Positions 1-11,799 of a stretch of 64,000 nt of DNA are shown here, piece by piece. The stretch lies in NCBI GenBank assembly GCA_022495995.1, contig JAFEMH010003618.1, positions 62,001 to 126,000 of the forward strand, given 5' to 3'. Numbering within the stretch: position 1 is the stretch's first letter; every line of letters starts with the position of its first letter. Source of the DNA: Adenophora triphylla var. japonica (Eukaryota; Streptophyta; Magnoliopsida; Asterales; Campanulaceae). Below the pieces are notes generated by a model. That model made no database searches, was not told the DNA's origin, and saw nothing but the letters and a program-made list of their open reading frames with translations. The position numbers and the translations under genes were made by a program.

Positions 1-456
1 ATTGTGTCTGGCTCCCATGGTGTCATTTCCGGCATGATTGTTCCAGATTGATTCCGGATCTTGGGCCTCAGTTGACTCCTCGCTCTCGTCATCATCATCG
101 TCATCATTGTCATCAGAGTCATCATCCTATACTACTGGGATTTCAGCTGAGAGAGAACGCCGATCAAATCTATTAGGGGAAGATGGGTGCGTGCAACCGC
201 AGAAATTGTCATATGCCCCCATTCCTTGAAGCGGCAATTGCGACTCCGCTTCTCCTCCCAGAAACTGCGGGGGAAGAGTGAGAGGGGGCGGCACGTATTT
301 GACTCCAGGAAGGATATAGAAGCAATCCTCCTCCTATGATTCTTCACTTTCACTGTCCTCGGAATCGTATTCGGCTTCTCCCAGAACCAACTTGCAGAAG
401 TGTATTAACTCTAAGTGCTCTTCGGCCTCTTTGCTGATAAGCCCCAATACATGCGC
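1..456 (-). pseudogene. acidic region downstream of gag in element A
   Basis: The minus strand downstream of the gag stop encodes, in one frame broken by in-frame stops, a peptide with a proline-rich stretch (around 300-240) and a long Asp/Glu/Ser tract (around 130-60, from a TCA/TCG trinucleotide-rich run on the plus strand). It is not in the gag frame, so a frameshift separates it from gag. It is probably the gag to protease junction of element A, but I see no protease active-site motif before the window ends. Confidence 0.5.
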
Positions 457-2747
457 TCACCTGAAGCTTTCTTGTTCAATCTTCCTTGACTGCTCTAACC
501 ATCTCGTGTAAATGGTTTTCTCATAATTTGACCGGAACAGCCCCAGCTCTTCAGTGTCAGCCTTCCCTTCATCTGAGAAATAGCGAGCCTCATATTCTTG
601 CAAGAAATTTCTAACATGAGACCAAGGAGGGTTGGTTTGTTCATCATCCTCAAGGCTGAGGGGGAATCCGAATTCAGGATCCTCAACAAGGTTGGCCATG
701 GGTATTTGGAGATCTTCATCAGTTTCCGCATCTTCCAGGGCATGTGAAGGTTCTCCGCTTTCGATCATGTTTACCTGGTTATGATTTCTTGGAAGAGGAT
801 TTTTGACTGTATTAGGCCCCTCGGGGCCTTCCAACTTTCCCTGCTCTATCAGACCCTGGATTGCTTTCTTCAGAGTATAACAATTATCTGTTAGATGTCC
901 GTGGGTTTGATGAAAAGCGCAGTACTTAGAAGTATCCACGGGAACATTCGGATACCTGGGTTGAAAGTTCTCCAAAGGCCTCAGTAAACCTTCTTTCACC
1001 AGTCCCCTAAAGATGTCATTCAGAGGCATTCCGAAACTTTCGAGGTTTATGACCCGCGATCTGGGCTCAGCTGGTTTTCTGGGAGCAAAAGGAGTTGCAT
1101 TATTACATTCTTGCCTCGCGTAATTGATCATTTCTTTGCCTTTAGCAGGAACAGGAGCAGTGTTGGAGGGAGGAGCCCGATATCTGTAGGCAGGTGCAGC
1201 AGCCGGTTGCTGATTGTAAGCCTTTTCAAATTTAGCCCCGGAATAAACCATCGCACGCAAGTCAGCGTAGGGGAAGTGGCTAAGGAAAGCTCTCAAATGT
1301 GGTTTTAGGCATGACTGAAAAATGTCCAGTTGTTCCTCTTCAGTAGGAGGAATTGCCATCTCGCTTAGTTTCAAATTCCAACGCCTGTAAAAATCCCCGA
1401 TGTTCTCGTCGGGACGCTGCACTGTTGTCTGCAGGTCAACTCTATTTGTTTCCCACTCCAAATTAGCTTTATACTTCTCTGTGAAGGCACTAGTGATTTG
1501 GTCCCATGTAGCCCTGGCCTCGGGTTTTAAGCGGAAGAACCATTTTAGAGCACTGGACTTCAAAGAAAGGCTGAAATAGTCAGCTAACTGCTGATTGGTG
1601 CACCCTTTGGCCTTCATTGCCAAGGTATACGTGTCCAGATGAGTTTTTGGGCATGCAGTCCCATCAAAGAGGTCCAGATTAGGCATCACGAACTTGTGGG
1701 GCAGGGGAACAATGGAGTCCGGGTCGGTAGGCCGGAAGGCAGATTTCTTAGCAGTCAATTCAGCAATCTGCGCTTTCATTTCCTTATGTTGTTCCATGAA
1801 CCAGGCCAGATGAGGGTCTTCTGGTGGAGCCATGGCGTTCAAGCCAGTGACTGAGCTAGAGAGAGGAGCTACCACTGGCGGCAGACTGGTGGAGGGAACG
1901 GCCGATCCGGGGACGTAGGTGAAAACCTGTCCTTGGCCCGAATTACCCGGGGGAGCGTGAGTAGGAGCCTGGGCAAAGGGATAGAACCTTACGGCTTGCT
2001 GTTGATTTTCAATTGGAAAAGAGGGTGAAGGCAGTCCTGATGTAGCCGGGTAGCCCGGGTTTCCGGAGTGAAACCCATAAGTAGGCTTATGTGCGGGCTG
2101 CTGTCCCTAGTTGTTGAATTGCATGGCTGGCTGTGGCGAGGGTGTATAACCAGGGGGTACTGCGGTCCTGGTGATTCTGATGAAACTGGGATGGAGGCTT
2201 GGTAACCCATCGAAGCCTGAGTGAGAAATGGATTTGTGAAGGCTGTGTGAGGAGCAGCTGAGCTAGCATCATTCTGAGGAGGGGCTCCTGACTGTTGCCC
2301 CGGACCAGAATGTGGTGGCATTCCAAACTGTTGTTGTGGCACTTTGAACTGTTGCTGCGAAGGCCCGAATTGATCGGTTCCAAACTGAGGCGGGATCCCA
2401 ATTAGCTGTGGCATTTCGAGGTAACACCAACCATGAGAAGACATTCCGTACTGATTTTGTCCCCACTGAGGAACTGCGAACTGGCTTGTCCCGTCAGGCT
2501 GCAGGGATCTAGTGGTCTGTAGTTGGGGAGCTGGCTGACCCAGAGATCGAGGAGCATGGGTTCTGGTAGTAGTACCGTAGGAGGTTGGTGGTGGCATCCT
2601 GGAGTAGTTGGGGCGACCAAGATTGGGATTGGGGTCCTCCTCTTCTTCCACGGTGAAGGTGCCATCGGGGTTGAGGCTGGCGGCCAAACCATGGCTCTTA
2701 ATAGCCTCCATAAGGCTATTCAGCTGTGCTTCTTGTCGCAATCTCAT
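457..2747 (-). pseudogene. gag: gag polyprotein of element A (frameshifted)
   Basis: This is the structural protein of an LTR retrotransposon, forming virus-like particles in the cytoplasm. The first open part (2747-1989) starts at ATG 2747 with a short helical segment and a beta-type GTFTVEEEED motif, then a Gln/Pro-rich linker. A frameshift near 1990-2120 leads into the second part, whose frame runs upstream of 1875 and ends at TGA 457-459. The second part holds the capsid-type Retrotrans_gag domain (about residues 63-220 counted from codon 1875) and a CX2HX4HX4C knuckle (C319, H322, H327, C332) preceded by FGMPL and LRPLENF. That knuckle is what I associate with Tat/Ogre gag. The N-terminal segment matches those of elements C and H. 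Confidence 0.85.
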
Positions 2748-4359
2748 CTGTTCGGCTAGCTGATTCCACTAATGTTCTGTTTGAGGAGTCTCGAGAGGTG
2801 GAGTGGTGTTATCCCCATCGTTACTGCCTGATGCACATTCAAACCCGGAGTCGGAACAAATGGTGAAGCCGACGATGCGCTTGACTCTTCCCAACCGATC
2901 AAACGGTGACCCGCGCCCGAAACCAAGCTTTGTGCGGAGTCATGGGGGAAAGATACGAGGGTTCAGATGTTTGGGAATGAAGGAGGGTAGGTGTTTGGGC
3001 TTAGGGCTCATGCAACATGCAGTTATTTGTTCTTGTTTACTTAAAACATGTATTATTAACCTAAGCGGTTGGAAAAGATTGCTCTTATTTTTCACAAACT
3101 ACTCTGAATCCTGGATCAGTGGGCCCCATCACTACGCCTGCGGACCCTCAACCTGTAACCTCGAACAAGGGTTCCGTAGGGGCAAGGTGTCCCACCGACC
3201 GAAAAGAAAAACGATCCTAAAGTCTGGCGGGTAATCGAGTCTTAACGAGTATTCGATGTAAATTACGGACAAAGCTGACGTCAAAGGTCAAGATCATGTC
3301 CGAGGGCTCGACGGAAAGTCGACATGGTTTGGACTGATAAATGTCCACAATTGATCTTGACCCGTCGTCAGTTAAGTCGTAATTAGACATGGAATAATCA
3401 TTAATCCTTGATGACTCAGTGTCATACCGGGGGTCAGTGTATAAGTTGTGCCAGTCAAAGTCAAAGTCAAGGCGCCAGTCAATATCTGGTCAAAGTCCGT
3501 GACGGAAAATCGGCAGGACTTCGACTGAATAGGGTCCCCGAAAGATATTGACTTGGTATGCCGACTAAGGCTTGACAGGAAAGGTGTATACACAGACAGG
3601 GCACGACACGCACCAGACAAAAAACCAACCGGGTCTCGGACAAAGTGTATCACGGACAAGTGCATGGTCGACACGAGGCTCCATGGAATGTTTGGGTAGT
3701 CCCGTGCTCGCACCGAGAGGCGTAATAAGGCCAAACGGGCTGCTACTCGGATTTTCTCGGGTTAAGGACGTAGTGTGCAGTGTAAGGCCAAGTGCGCGTA
3801 GTGTGCAAGCAGTCTATCTTCTTTTTCTGAGTAAAATAGAAATTTTCACATGTGTCTTAAAGAGTATGATGCATGCAAAAATAATTTGAAAATGATTTTT
3901 TTTTGAAATTTTTTTTTTTGAAAATCTTTTTTTTTTTGAAAACTCTTTTTTTTGAAAACTTTTTTTTTTGAAAGATTTTTTTTTTTTGATTGTTTTTTTT
4001 GAAAGCAAATGAACACATAAGCACATAAGCACATAATTCAAACAGTTAAGGAAACGGGTCCAACAGTCAAAATTTTGACTTTTTCCGGGACGATCAAAAC
4101 AACACGAAATGTGCAAAACCAACACACACACACGCACGGTACAAATGATTTCAAATGTCGGGACGGAAGTTTGACCCACAAAAGCTTTTCTTTTTTTTTT
4201 TGAAAAGAATGATACCGGTACGTGGGATTGTTAAACCACAATTTATCCCCGACTCGTGTTAGGAGGCGTTAACGGGAAGTTTAATGGTTTCCACCTATAT
4301 ACCAAATACCATTTTTTTTATTCTTTTTTTTTAAAAAAAGATAAAGCTTTTTTTTATAG
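2748..4359 (-). other. 5' leader of element A
   Basis: This 1.6-kb stretch between primer site and gag has no long credible ORF. Three islands recur in other elements of the window: 4212-4310 matches the C leader at 18178-18290; about 3775-3860 (with TTTTTCTGAGTAAAA) matches H at 62600-62690 and C at 18660-18745; about 3040-3240 (with GGTTGGAAAAGATTGCTCTT) matches H at 61780-61990 and C at 19480-19690. Between 3893 and 4005 is a degenerate T-tract array of the form T(8-12)GAAAA, which produces lysine-rich shadow ORFs on the minus strand. Confidence 0.7.
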
Positions 4360-4377
4360 TCCCCAGCGGAGTCGCCA
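4360..4377 (-). promoter_or_regulatory. primer binding site, tRNA-Arg type (element A)
   Basis: The minus strand reads TGGCGACTCCGCTGGGGA one base inside the LTR end. The first 11 bases are complementary to the 3' end CGGAGTCGCCA of plant tRNA-Arg as I recall it, the primer usual for Ogre-type elements. Confidence 0.8.
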
Positions 4378-4378
4378 C

Positions 4379-6332
4379 TGTGATGATGCCCACCAGATTT
4401 TTTTACATTTTTTGTAAAATCGAAAACGGAGTCGCCATGCCATTTTTATTTTAAAGGGCCAAAACTTTGAAAAATGCCCAAAATGAGAGATTTTAGTTCG
4501 GAGGTCACGTTACACTTCGGGAAGAACGTTAGGGTTCACCCGGAATGCCTCGTAAAACGAGTCTTCCTAGCTTAAAACCATTTGTGTGTGTGTGTGTGTG
4601 TTTCTTTGTTTAATATAAATGCAAACTGAGAAAACTAAAAATTGAGAACTCTTTGTAAGACATTAAAAAAGTCCCATGATTTTTGGTATGATTTTAGGGT
4701 TGAGTTTTGGTACTCAAAAGACTCCTTGAAGTTGAAAGTTAATTCTGCCAGAATGAAAAAAGACAGTGGACACTTGATTTTAGAATGGATTTAAGAGTCT
4801 TAAAAACTCAGAATCTGGGGAAAGTCAGAGAATGAAAGTTGTTCAAAACATCTTAAATAAGGTTACTTGAAAATATTTTTATGATTGGAGATGATTTTAT
4901 GGACCAAAACCCTCTGGAAATCACAGATGTGAAATCTGGATTTCCAGAGACTGCTAAACTGACCTTTGGAAAATAATTTGGAAAAGGAAGTTAGACTCAC
5001 GGAAAAATTAAAGTAAAAATATGTCTCGAATCCTATGGATGTTGGCTACAAAAAGTATTTTGTAGTCAACACCAAATTCCAAGTTTTACTGTGTCCAAAA
5101 AATAGGAAAATGGACTGAGGCCACAGAAAAATGCTATTGGACAGCAACATATTCTTGAAGGAAAATGTGATTTTAAGGGTTTTGCATCCATGCTTGTCCC
5201 CATTTCCTTAGGATTTGATTAGTGATCACTAAACATGTTTAGTGGTGATCTACTATATCAAGCCATCCTTAGGGTACATTAGGACTTGAAGCACTTCATT
5301 TGCTTGGGATGGGGAGATTTAGCATGAAATAAAGATTAATGTATGAAAATGCTTAAGTCAAGGATGTATCAACTCTAGAGTGGATTTCTAAGGTGGTCAT
5401 TAGGATGACCATCCTTGAGATCTTTGAACTCAATGTATCAACTTCACCCTTTTTGTAACTTAAGAACCTTAATGATCTTCATCCATGGAAATTGTTCCAA
5501 GATGAAGATCTTAGGTTAGGAAAACACTTTCAAGGAAGTAAAAAACATTTTAGACCTTTTAAAATGGTCATCCATGGAAATTTATTCCAAGGTGACTTCA
5601 TTTTAGGTCAAGTAACAACTATTTTATGTAAGATAAAAGACAACAATTTGGAAGGAATGTTGATCCTTATAGAAGATCATCCATGGAGATGAACTTCCAT
5701 GGAGATCCTCTTGAACAACAAGTGGAAGAACAAGTTACATCTTTAAAGTATGAGATGCATGTATGGATGAGGGAGGTTTAAGGTAAGGAGAAGGAGGGTT
5801 TACCAATGGTGGTATCCTATCTTCCTTGGATTTGTGTTTGAGACTTGAATTTGAGAGTGTTTAGTGAATGAGATTTGGGAAAATGATTAAGAAAAAGGTG
5901 GCAATTCAAGGAATTCCCACTGTTTTCTATAATATTTTCGCCAGGATGCTGTTGTGAGTGAATTGTTCTTGTTTAAAATGAGACTGATGGGCTCTATTTA
6001 TAGGCCACTGGAGGAGACAATCCTGTCCGCGCAGATTACATTCCTGTCCGCGCGGATCCAAACGTCAGCGTGCACTGTTCATTTAATGCTGCTGCAGGCT
6101 TTGGACAAAAGGAATAAAATTTTCAAATACTCAACCAGCTGTTATTTACAGATTGTTATTTTTGGATTTTTACCCTTTGTGAGATTCCTTACCTTGTTTA
6201 ACTCCAAATAGCAATCCCCAACTTACCCTTGCTTTGTTAGAAAAGTTAGGTTTTGTTAGAAAAGTTAAGGTTTTTGTTAGGGATGTGAAGGCTTTTGTTA
6301 GTTTTCTAACAACTCAAATTGGAGCACTTACA
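4379..6332 (-). repeat. 5' LTR of element A
   Basis: The LTR is about 1.95 kb. On the plus strand it starts TGTGATGATG next to the primer site and ends GAGCACTTACA at 6332 (minus-strand start TGTAAGTGCTC). It has a TATA box at 5995-6002, a U5 island (about 4495-4570) shared with C, G and H, a PBS-like CGGAGTCGCCA at 4427-4437, and a (GT)n run at about 4586-4602. Much of the rest is AT-rich and non-coding. The right boundary is inferred from the shared LTR start, because no second copy is visible. Confidence 0.7.
5995..6060 (-). promoter_or_regulatory. LTR promoter of element A (TATA plus CpG-rich palindromes)
   Basis: TATAAATA on the minus strand at 5995-6002 is followed upstream (higher coordinates) by two copies of CTGTCCGCGC at about 6024-6060, one inside the palindrome TCCGCGCGGA. 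This matches the placement of CpG-rich palindromes near the TATA boxes of the other LTRs. The promoter role is inferred from position. Confidence 0.6.
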
Positions 6333-7168
6333 GAAGGTTAGTGCAAACTAAACAGCCGTGGGATTAAGATAAAGTCAGGGTATAGAGTCCGAGTAATATA
6401 TGTTAGTGTGGACTAAGAAGTCTTGATACTTAGATAAAGTGTGACAGAGCCCGAATCATAAAGGCTAATGAAATTGTGGAGCTGTTTCCCATTAATTTTG
6501 AGGGGAGCAACGATGCGAAACCTATTAATTTTTTTGCGGGAAGCAATAGTGCGGAACCCATTAATTTTAGTGGGAAGCAACGTTTCGGAACTTATAAATT
6601 TCTGCGGGAAGCAACATTGCGAAAAATAGAACTTAGTCTCATGATTTTGATAAAAGTGAGACTTTGACCCTTTAGACCCAAATGTAGACTTTATTAGGGG
6701 CAAAAAAGGTCGAATTGAAAGCGAGTGGGGATTGAAAGGTCCCGACACTAAATTATAGTTGGGGAATAGAGCATGTATTGTGGAAAGAACCCATGAGTGT
6801 GGGCCTTGTCGGTCATAATATAAACGTGGGGTGAACATGTGGGATGAGCAAATGAAGTTCTCCCATATTAGTACCCTATTAGATCTGAAATTACGAATTT
6901 GCTTATTATCGATTTTGCGAGAAGTAAACGCAAGGTAGAGATAAAGGATGGATATACAAATGAGTAAATAAAATCATCCCATAATAGTCCCCCACTATTA
7001 TTGAAGTTTGGATACTTCTTATCGATTTTGCGGGAGTATAAGTAGAGCAGAGGTGTGGGATGAGAATGCAGAATGAGTAGATAAAGTCATCATTTATTAG
7101 TTCATCATTATTATAAAAATTGTGGAACGGCTTCCCCTTGATATTGCGAGAGTATAAGTAGGCGGTTT
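6333..7168. other. unassigned host block, left part
   Basis: This non-coding stretch between LTR A and copia B is continuous with 12345 onward once B is removed. About 6489-6615 holds three imperfect copies of a roughly 45-bp unit (GGGAAGCAA ... TATTAATTTT), and phrases such as TATCGATTTTGCGGGAG recur to about 7160. No motif identifies the family. It may be the upstream, more decayed part of the repeat-bearing ORF at 12.7-14.9 kb. Confidence 0.4.
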
Positions 7169-7173
7169 AACAT
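7169..7173. repeat. target-site duplication AACAT (left) of copia B
   Basis: The bases AACAT immediately precede the left LTR and are repeated exactly at 12340-12344 after the right LTR. Confidence 0.95.
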
Positions 7174-7747
7174 TGTTGGGATAGAGGATCAATTGGGCTA
7201 GACATCGAAGCAAGGGGAAGATTTTTCGCAGCAGGTTTCTGGGGTCAAGAGCGGCCGCGCTGCCTATGTGCGCGACCGCGCTCTTGTGCCGAGAATGGTG
7301 CTCGGGAGGAACATCTTCGAGGGTGACCGCGCTGAGAGGAAGGGCGACCGCGCTCAAGGGCCGAGGCTGGCGTTGGTCTTGCTCGTCAATAGCGCGACCG
7401 CGCTTAGCAGGAGAGCGGCCGCGCTCCGCCCGTTCGCAAAGAATAAATAAAGTTTCCTTATTTGTTTAGGTTTTGGACTCTACCCTAGGTCATATATAAA
7501 CAATGTTCTGCCCCCAATTCAGTTGTAACACAAATTCTAATTACATAGTGCAAGATCCTGGCTTGGTAGTGCCCCCAGACGTAGTCAATCAAATTGGTGA
7601 ACTGGGTTAACAATTTCTTGTGTTCTTTTCTGTTTCTTTGATTTCTTGTGCATTGTTTGTGTGCTCTAATCGTTTTGTAGGTTTGCTTGGGTTGTTTTTT
7701 TTTTTTTTTTTGGTTTGCTTGGGTTGTGGAGGGCCATATTCACAACA
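7174..7747 (+). repeat. 5' LTR of copia B
   Basis: It is paired with 11800-12339. It carries an extra stretch of about 33 bp (7697-7730, duplicated GGTTTGCTTGGGTTG around a T-tract) that is absent from the right LTR, plus scattered substitutions and a small indel near 7435-7450. Confidence 0.95.
7250..7500 (+). promoter_or_regulatory. U3 promoter region of copia B: GCGRCCGCGCT repeats and TATA
   Basis: About six copies of GCGACCGCGCT or GCGGCCGCGCT lie at 7250-7428, upstream of a TATATAAA box at 7493-7500. The right LTR repeats the arrangement. These GC-rich motifs stand out in an otherwise ordinary sequence and resemble a clustered transcription-factor site; that role is inferred. Confidence 0.6.
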
Positions 7748-7749
7748 AC

Positions 7750-7761
7750 TGGTATCAGAGC
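7750..7761 (+). promoter_or_regulatory. primer binding site, initiator tRNA-Met (copia B)
   Basis: TGGTATCAGAGC lies two bases after the LTR end. It is the standard copia primer site complementary to tRNA-iMet. Confidence 0.95.
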
Positions 7762-7803
7762 TTTTGGTTTCAAGATCAAGGGAGTTGTTCCAAGCAATCA
7801 AGA

Positions 7804-8775
7804 ATGGGCAAGGACAAACAGGCGGTTGAGAAATTCGATGGGTCTGACTACGGATATTGGAGGATGCAGATTGAGGATCTCTTGTACAACAAAGATCTCT
7901 ACAAGCCTCTGAAGGGTGTCAAACCGGAAGATGTAAGTCAGGAGGAATGGGAACTCATGGATCGGAAAGCCCTAGGGGTGGTTAGATCTACTTTGTCAAA
8001 GTGGATCGCGAAGACTACCAGGAAGGCGACAACCACCAAGGAGCTATTGGATTATCTTACTGAGAGATTTGAAACTCCGTCTGCTGCAAATAAGGTTGAT
8101 TTGATACGCAAGATGGGTAGTCTCAAGATGCAAGAGGGAGGATCCTTGGCTAAGCACATCGATGAGTTTATGGATGTTATAGACTCATTGACAGCGGTGG
8201 AGATCAAGTTCGATGACGAGGTTCATGCATGCTTGTTGCTAGCTTCTTTACCGGCAAGTTGGAGCGGAACGGTGACTGCAATCAACGCTTCAGCAGGTAA
8301 GAAGAAATTGAAATATGATGATGTTAAAGACTTTCTTTTAGGTGAGGAAAATCGCATGAAGAAGTTGGGGACATCAAGTACTTCGGGAGCGGCTTTAGCT
8401 ACTACTAGTAGGGGGAAACCGGGTACTAGCAAACAAGGGAGGACCAAATCTAGGGAGAACGTGATGAGTGGTAAGGGCAAAGCTGATGAGACCAAGGATA
8501 AACCGAAGGTTGCGAAGGGATCTGTTCAGTGCTATTATTGTAAGGAATTGGGACACTTTAAGAGGGATTGTCCAAATCGTAAGGGCAATCAGGCGAATGT
8601 GGCAGTCGAAGGTGATGATGTACTGGTTCTGAGTGTTAGTAGTGCACTAGAATCATGGGTGCTGGATTCGGGGGCATCATTCCACTCTTGCGGGCATAAG
8701 GAAGAGATGGAGAATTACACTTCCGGTGATTTCGGGAAGGTCTATCTTGCGGATGGCGAGCCTTTGGAAATCTAG
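7804..8775 (+). CDS. gag: gag and start of protease, copia B
   Basis: This open frame of 323 codons starts at ATG 7804, the first ATG with a gag-like N-terminus (GKDKQAVEKFDGSDYGYW); the frame is open further upstream only through LTR sequence. It contains the copia gag helical domain (about residues 15-205), a basic Lys/Arg-rich linker and a CX2CX4HX4C zinc knuckle (CYYCKELGHFKRDC, about residues 245-258). The aspartic protease start WVLDSGASFHSC (active-site D-S-G) follows near residue 290. A TAG at 8773-8775 ends the frame inside protease, so the normal polyprotein is truncated. Confidence 0.9.
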   Translation: MGKDKQAVEKFDGSDYGYWRMQIEDLLYNKDLYKPLKGVKPEDVSQEEWELMDRKALGVVRSTLSKWIAKTTRKATTTKELLDYLTERFETPSAANKVDLIRKMGSLKMQEGGSLAKHIDEFMDVIDSLTAVEIKFDDEVHACLLLASLPASWSGTVTAINASAGKKKLKYDDVKDFLLGEENRMKKLGTSSTSGAALATTSRGKPGTSKQGRTKSRENVMSGKGKADETKDKPKVAKGSVQCYYCKELGHFKRDCPNRKGNQANVAVEGDDVLVLSVSSALESWVLDSGASFHSCGHKEEMENYTSGDFGKVYLADGEPLEI

Positions 8776-11690
8776 GGGAAGGGGGATGTCAGAATAGGAG
8801 CATCGGACGGGAAGGTCTTACATCTGAACGGGGTCAGGCACATTCCGGGTTTGAAAAAGAACCTACTTTCAGTTGTGCAGTTGGACGACGAAGGTTACAA
8901 GGTGACATTTCGTCATAGAACCGGGTTATTACCAAGGAGGATTGTGAGATCGCTCGGGGTAATAAGGAGGGTACTTTGTATTTGGCGAACAACACCAAGG
9001 ATAGTATTGTGGTGGCAGCAGCCAAGGGTAATAATGATTTATGGCACTGTCGATTGGGTCACATGAGTGAGACGGGGATGAAGGTACTTTGTTCTAAGGG
9101 TCTACTACCGGGTTTGAAGACAGTCAACGTGGGGATCTGCGAAGATTGTATGTTTGGCAAACAAGGGAGGAATAATTTCTCGAGGACAGGTAGGGGATTG
9201 AGGGAAGCAAAGTTGGAATTGGTTCACACGGACTTGTGGGGGCCATCTCCGGTTACATCTCTGGGTGGTGCGTCATATTACATGACTTTCATTGATGATT
9301 CTACAAGGAAGGTTTGGGTCTATTTCTTGAAGGGGAAAGATGAGGCTTTCGAGGTGTTCAAGAAGTGGAGGGCCTTGGTGGAGAATCAAACGGGACTTAA
9401 GCTTAAGTGCTTGAGATCAGACAATGGTGGGGAGTATGAGCTCGGGAGTTTAGGGAATATTGTGCTGCGAATGGTATTCGTATGGAGAAGACTCCAAAGA
9501 AGACTCCACAACTCAACGGGGTAGCAGAGAGGATGAACAGAACATTGAACGAGCGGGCTAGAAGTATGAGATTGAAGTGTGGACTTCCGAAGACGTTCTG
9601 GGCATATGCAGTTGACACGGCAGCTTTCTTGATCAATCGGGGACCATCGGTTCCATTGGGGAACGGAATTCCAGAGGAAACTTGGAGTGGCAAGCAGGTA
9701 AATCTGTCCTTTCTTCGCGTATTTGGCTGCGTTTCTTATGTTCATGTTGATTCTGCTGAGAGAACTAAATTAGATGCTAAATCTGTTAAGTGTACATTTA
9801 TTGGGTATGGCGGGGATGACTTCGGGTATAAATTTTGGGATGATCAAAACCATAAGGTTATTCGTAGTCGAGATGTGGTATTCAATGAACAGGTTTTGTA
9901 CAAGGATAGAAAGGGGGCATCTGATGATACTAGTTCGGAACCGGAGGTTGTAGAGGTGGATATTCCAGACTCGGGTGGGAGCAGGACAGTTCATGTTGAC
10001 CATGGTCAGGAGGTCATTGAAGATGAACCACATACTCCAGAACCGGATATTCCGCTGCGTAGATCCAGCAGATTGCGTGGATCACCTGACAGGTATACTC
10101 CTTCGAATTATTATTTGTTGTTGACAGATAATGGGGAACCGGAATGTTATGCGGAGGCAGTTCGTAGTGTGCTTTGTAACAAGTGGAAAGCTGCGATGGA
10201 TGATGAGATGATCTCATTGAAGGCCAACAAAACTTGGGAGTTGACTAAACTACCTAAGGGAAAGAAGGCACTGCATAATAAGTGGGTTTACAGGATCAAG
10301 GAGGAAGCAGACGGTAGCAAGCGTTACAAGGCAAGACTGGTTGTAAAAGGGTTTCAGCAAAAGTACGGTATTGACTACACCGAAGTATTCACTCCGGTTG
10401 TGAAGATGACCACTATCAGAATGGTTCTGGGGATAGTAGTGGCGGACAACTTATTGCTTGAACAGATGGATGTGAAGACAGCCTTTCTTCATGGGGACTT
10501 GGAGGAGGAAATTTACATGGTACAGCCAGAGGGTTTCTTGTCTAAGGGTAGCGAGGAGCTAGTTTGCAGATTGACTAAGAGCTTGTATGGCCTTAAACAA
10601 GCTCCTAGGCAGTGGTACAGGAAATTTGATGGATTCATGCACGACATTGATTTTATCAGATGTGAGGCGGATCATTGTTGCTACTTCAAGAACACGGACA
10701 ATGGGTATATTATCTTGCTGTTATATGTGGACGACATGTTGATAGCGGGCTCTAGCAGTAGAGAGGTAAACAGGTTGAAGACTCAGTTGTCAGAACTGTT
10801 CGAGATGAAGGATTTGGGAGAGGCAAGGAAAATCTTGGGCATGCGGATTGACCGGAATAGGGAGTCGGGCAAGTTGGTTCTTTCACAAGCAGAATATGTT
10901 GAGAAAGTCTTGGCAAGATTTTGTATAGAAGAGGCGAAGCCAACAGGGACGCCATTGGGTTTGCATTTCAAGCTATCCGAGAGGGACTCGCCTAGGAACA
11001 AGGAGGAGCGTGACAAGATGGAGAGAACTCCATATGCTTCAGCTGTGGGGAGTCTTATGTATGCAATGGTGTGTACAAGGCCGGACATTGCACATGCGGT
11101 GGGAGTAGTCAGCCGGTTCATGGGCAATCCAGGAAAGTAACATTGGGAAGCGGTTAAGTGGATCCTACGTTACTTGAAGGGTACTGCTGGTAAGGCTCTG
11201 TGTTTTTCAAGCAAGGAAGTGGTGTTAGCGGGTTATGTTGATGCGGACTTGGAATCAAGTGATCTTGATAAGAGGAGAAGTACTACGGGCTATGTGTTTA
11301 CATTGGGTGGTACAGCAATCTCCTGGGCTTCTAAGTAACGAGAGATCGTGGCTCGCCGACCGCGAGCGTAATATGTGGCGTGATGTAAGCAAGTAAAGAG
11401 ATGGTTTGGCCGCAGAACTTCTTGGGTGAACTTGGGAAGACGCGAAGTGGTAATATTCTCTACAAAGCGATATGAGTCAGAGTGCAATTCACTTGGCAAA
11501 GAATCCGGCATTTCATTCGAGGACGAAGCACATTGAACTGAGGTTTCACTACATCAGGCATCTCTTGGAGGAGAAGACTTTGTGGCTTGAGAAGATATTG
11601 GGATCGGAGAATCCGGCTGACATGTTGACGAAGGTTGTGAACCTTGAGAAATTGAAGCTGTGCAAAGCTTCAATTGGGCTTGAAGAATGA
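8776..11690 (+). pseudogene. pol: pol of copia B (protease end, integrase, RT, RNase H)
   Basis: After the 8773 stop the protease frame continues to about 8950, then shifts into the frame of 8976-9524. That frame holds the integrase zinc finger (H-H-C-C: WHCRLGH, then CEDCMFGKQ) and core with two catalytic Asp contexts (HTDLWGP, LRSDNGGEY). A second frameshift near 9440-9480 leads to the frame of 9482-11140, which includes the integrase Glu context GVAERMNR, RT motifs YGLKQAPRQWY and LLLYVDDMLIAG, and RNase H start. A TAA at 11138-11140 interrupts between PGK and HWEAVKWILRYLKGT. RNase H resumes with RRSTTGYVFTLGG, is scrambled at about 11335-11470, and ends at the TGA 11688-11690. Confidence 0.92.
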
Positions 11691-11784
11691 GAGAGGAGGA
11701 TGGCACTACCATGATCGAGGTGAGCACTAGGAGGACACCAAGGGTGAGTTGAAGACGGATACGGGGCTTATATGTGTGGTTGAT

Positions 11785-11799
11785 CTCTAGGTGGGAGAT
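11785..11799 (+). promoter_or_regulatory. polypurine tract of copia B
   Basis: CTCTAGGTGGGAGAT directly precedes the right LTR. It is a purine-rich stretch in the expected place for plus-strand priming. Confidence 0.75.

Larger units (their letters stand above)
1..6332 (-). mobile_element. Element A: Tat/Ogre-like Ty3/gypsy element, partial
   Basis: Reading the minus strand from 6332 leftward, this is a 5' LTR (6332-4379), a tRNA-Arg-type primer binding site (4377-4360), a leader of about 1.6 kb and a gag gene (2747-457); pol and the 3' LTR lie beyond the left edge. The LTR begins TGTAAGTGC on the minus strand, like the LTR starts of elements C, G and H (TGTAAGTAC or close variants). The gag carries a Retrotrans_gag-type capsid domain followed by a C-H-H-C zinc-knuckle motif typical of Tat/Ogre gag. 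Decay is visible as frameshifts and stops. No second LTR is in the window, so the target duplication cannot be tested. Confidence 0.85.

Noticed and set aside
3814..4179. Lysine-rich minus-strand ORF
   Set aside because: It is translated from a degenerate T-tract (A-tract on the minus strand) in the leader of element A.
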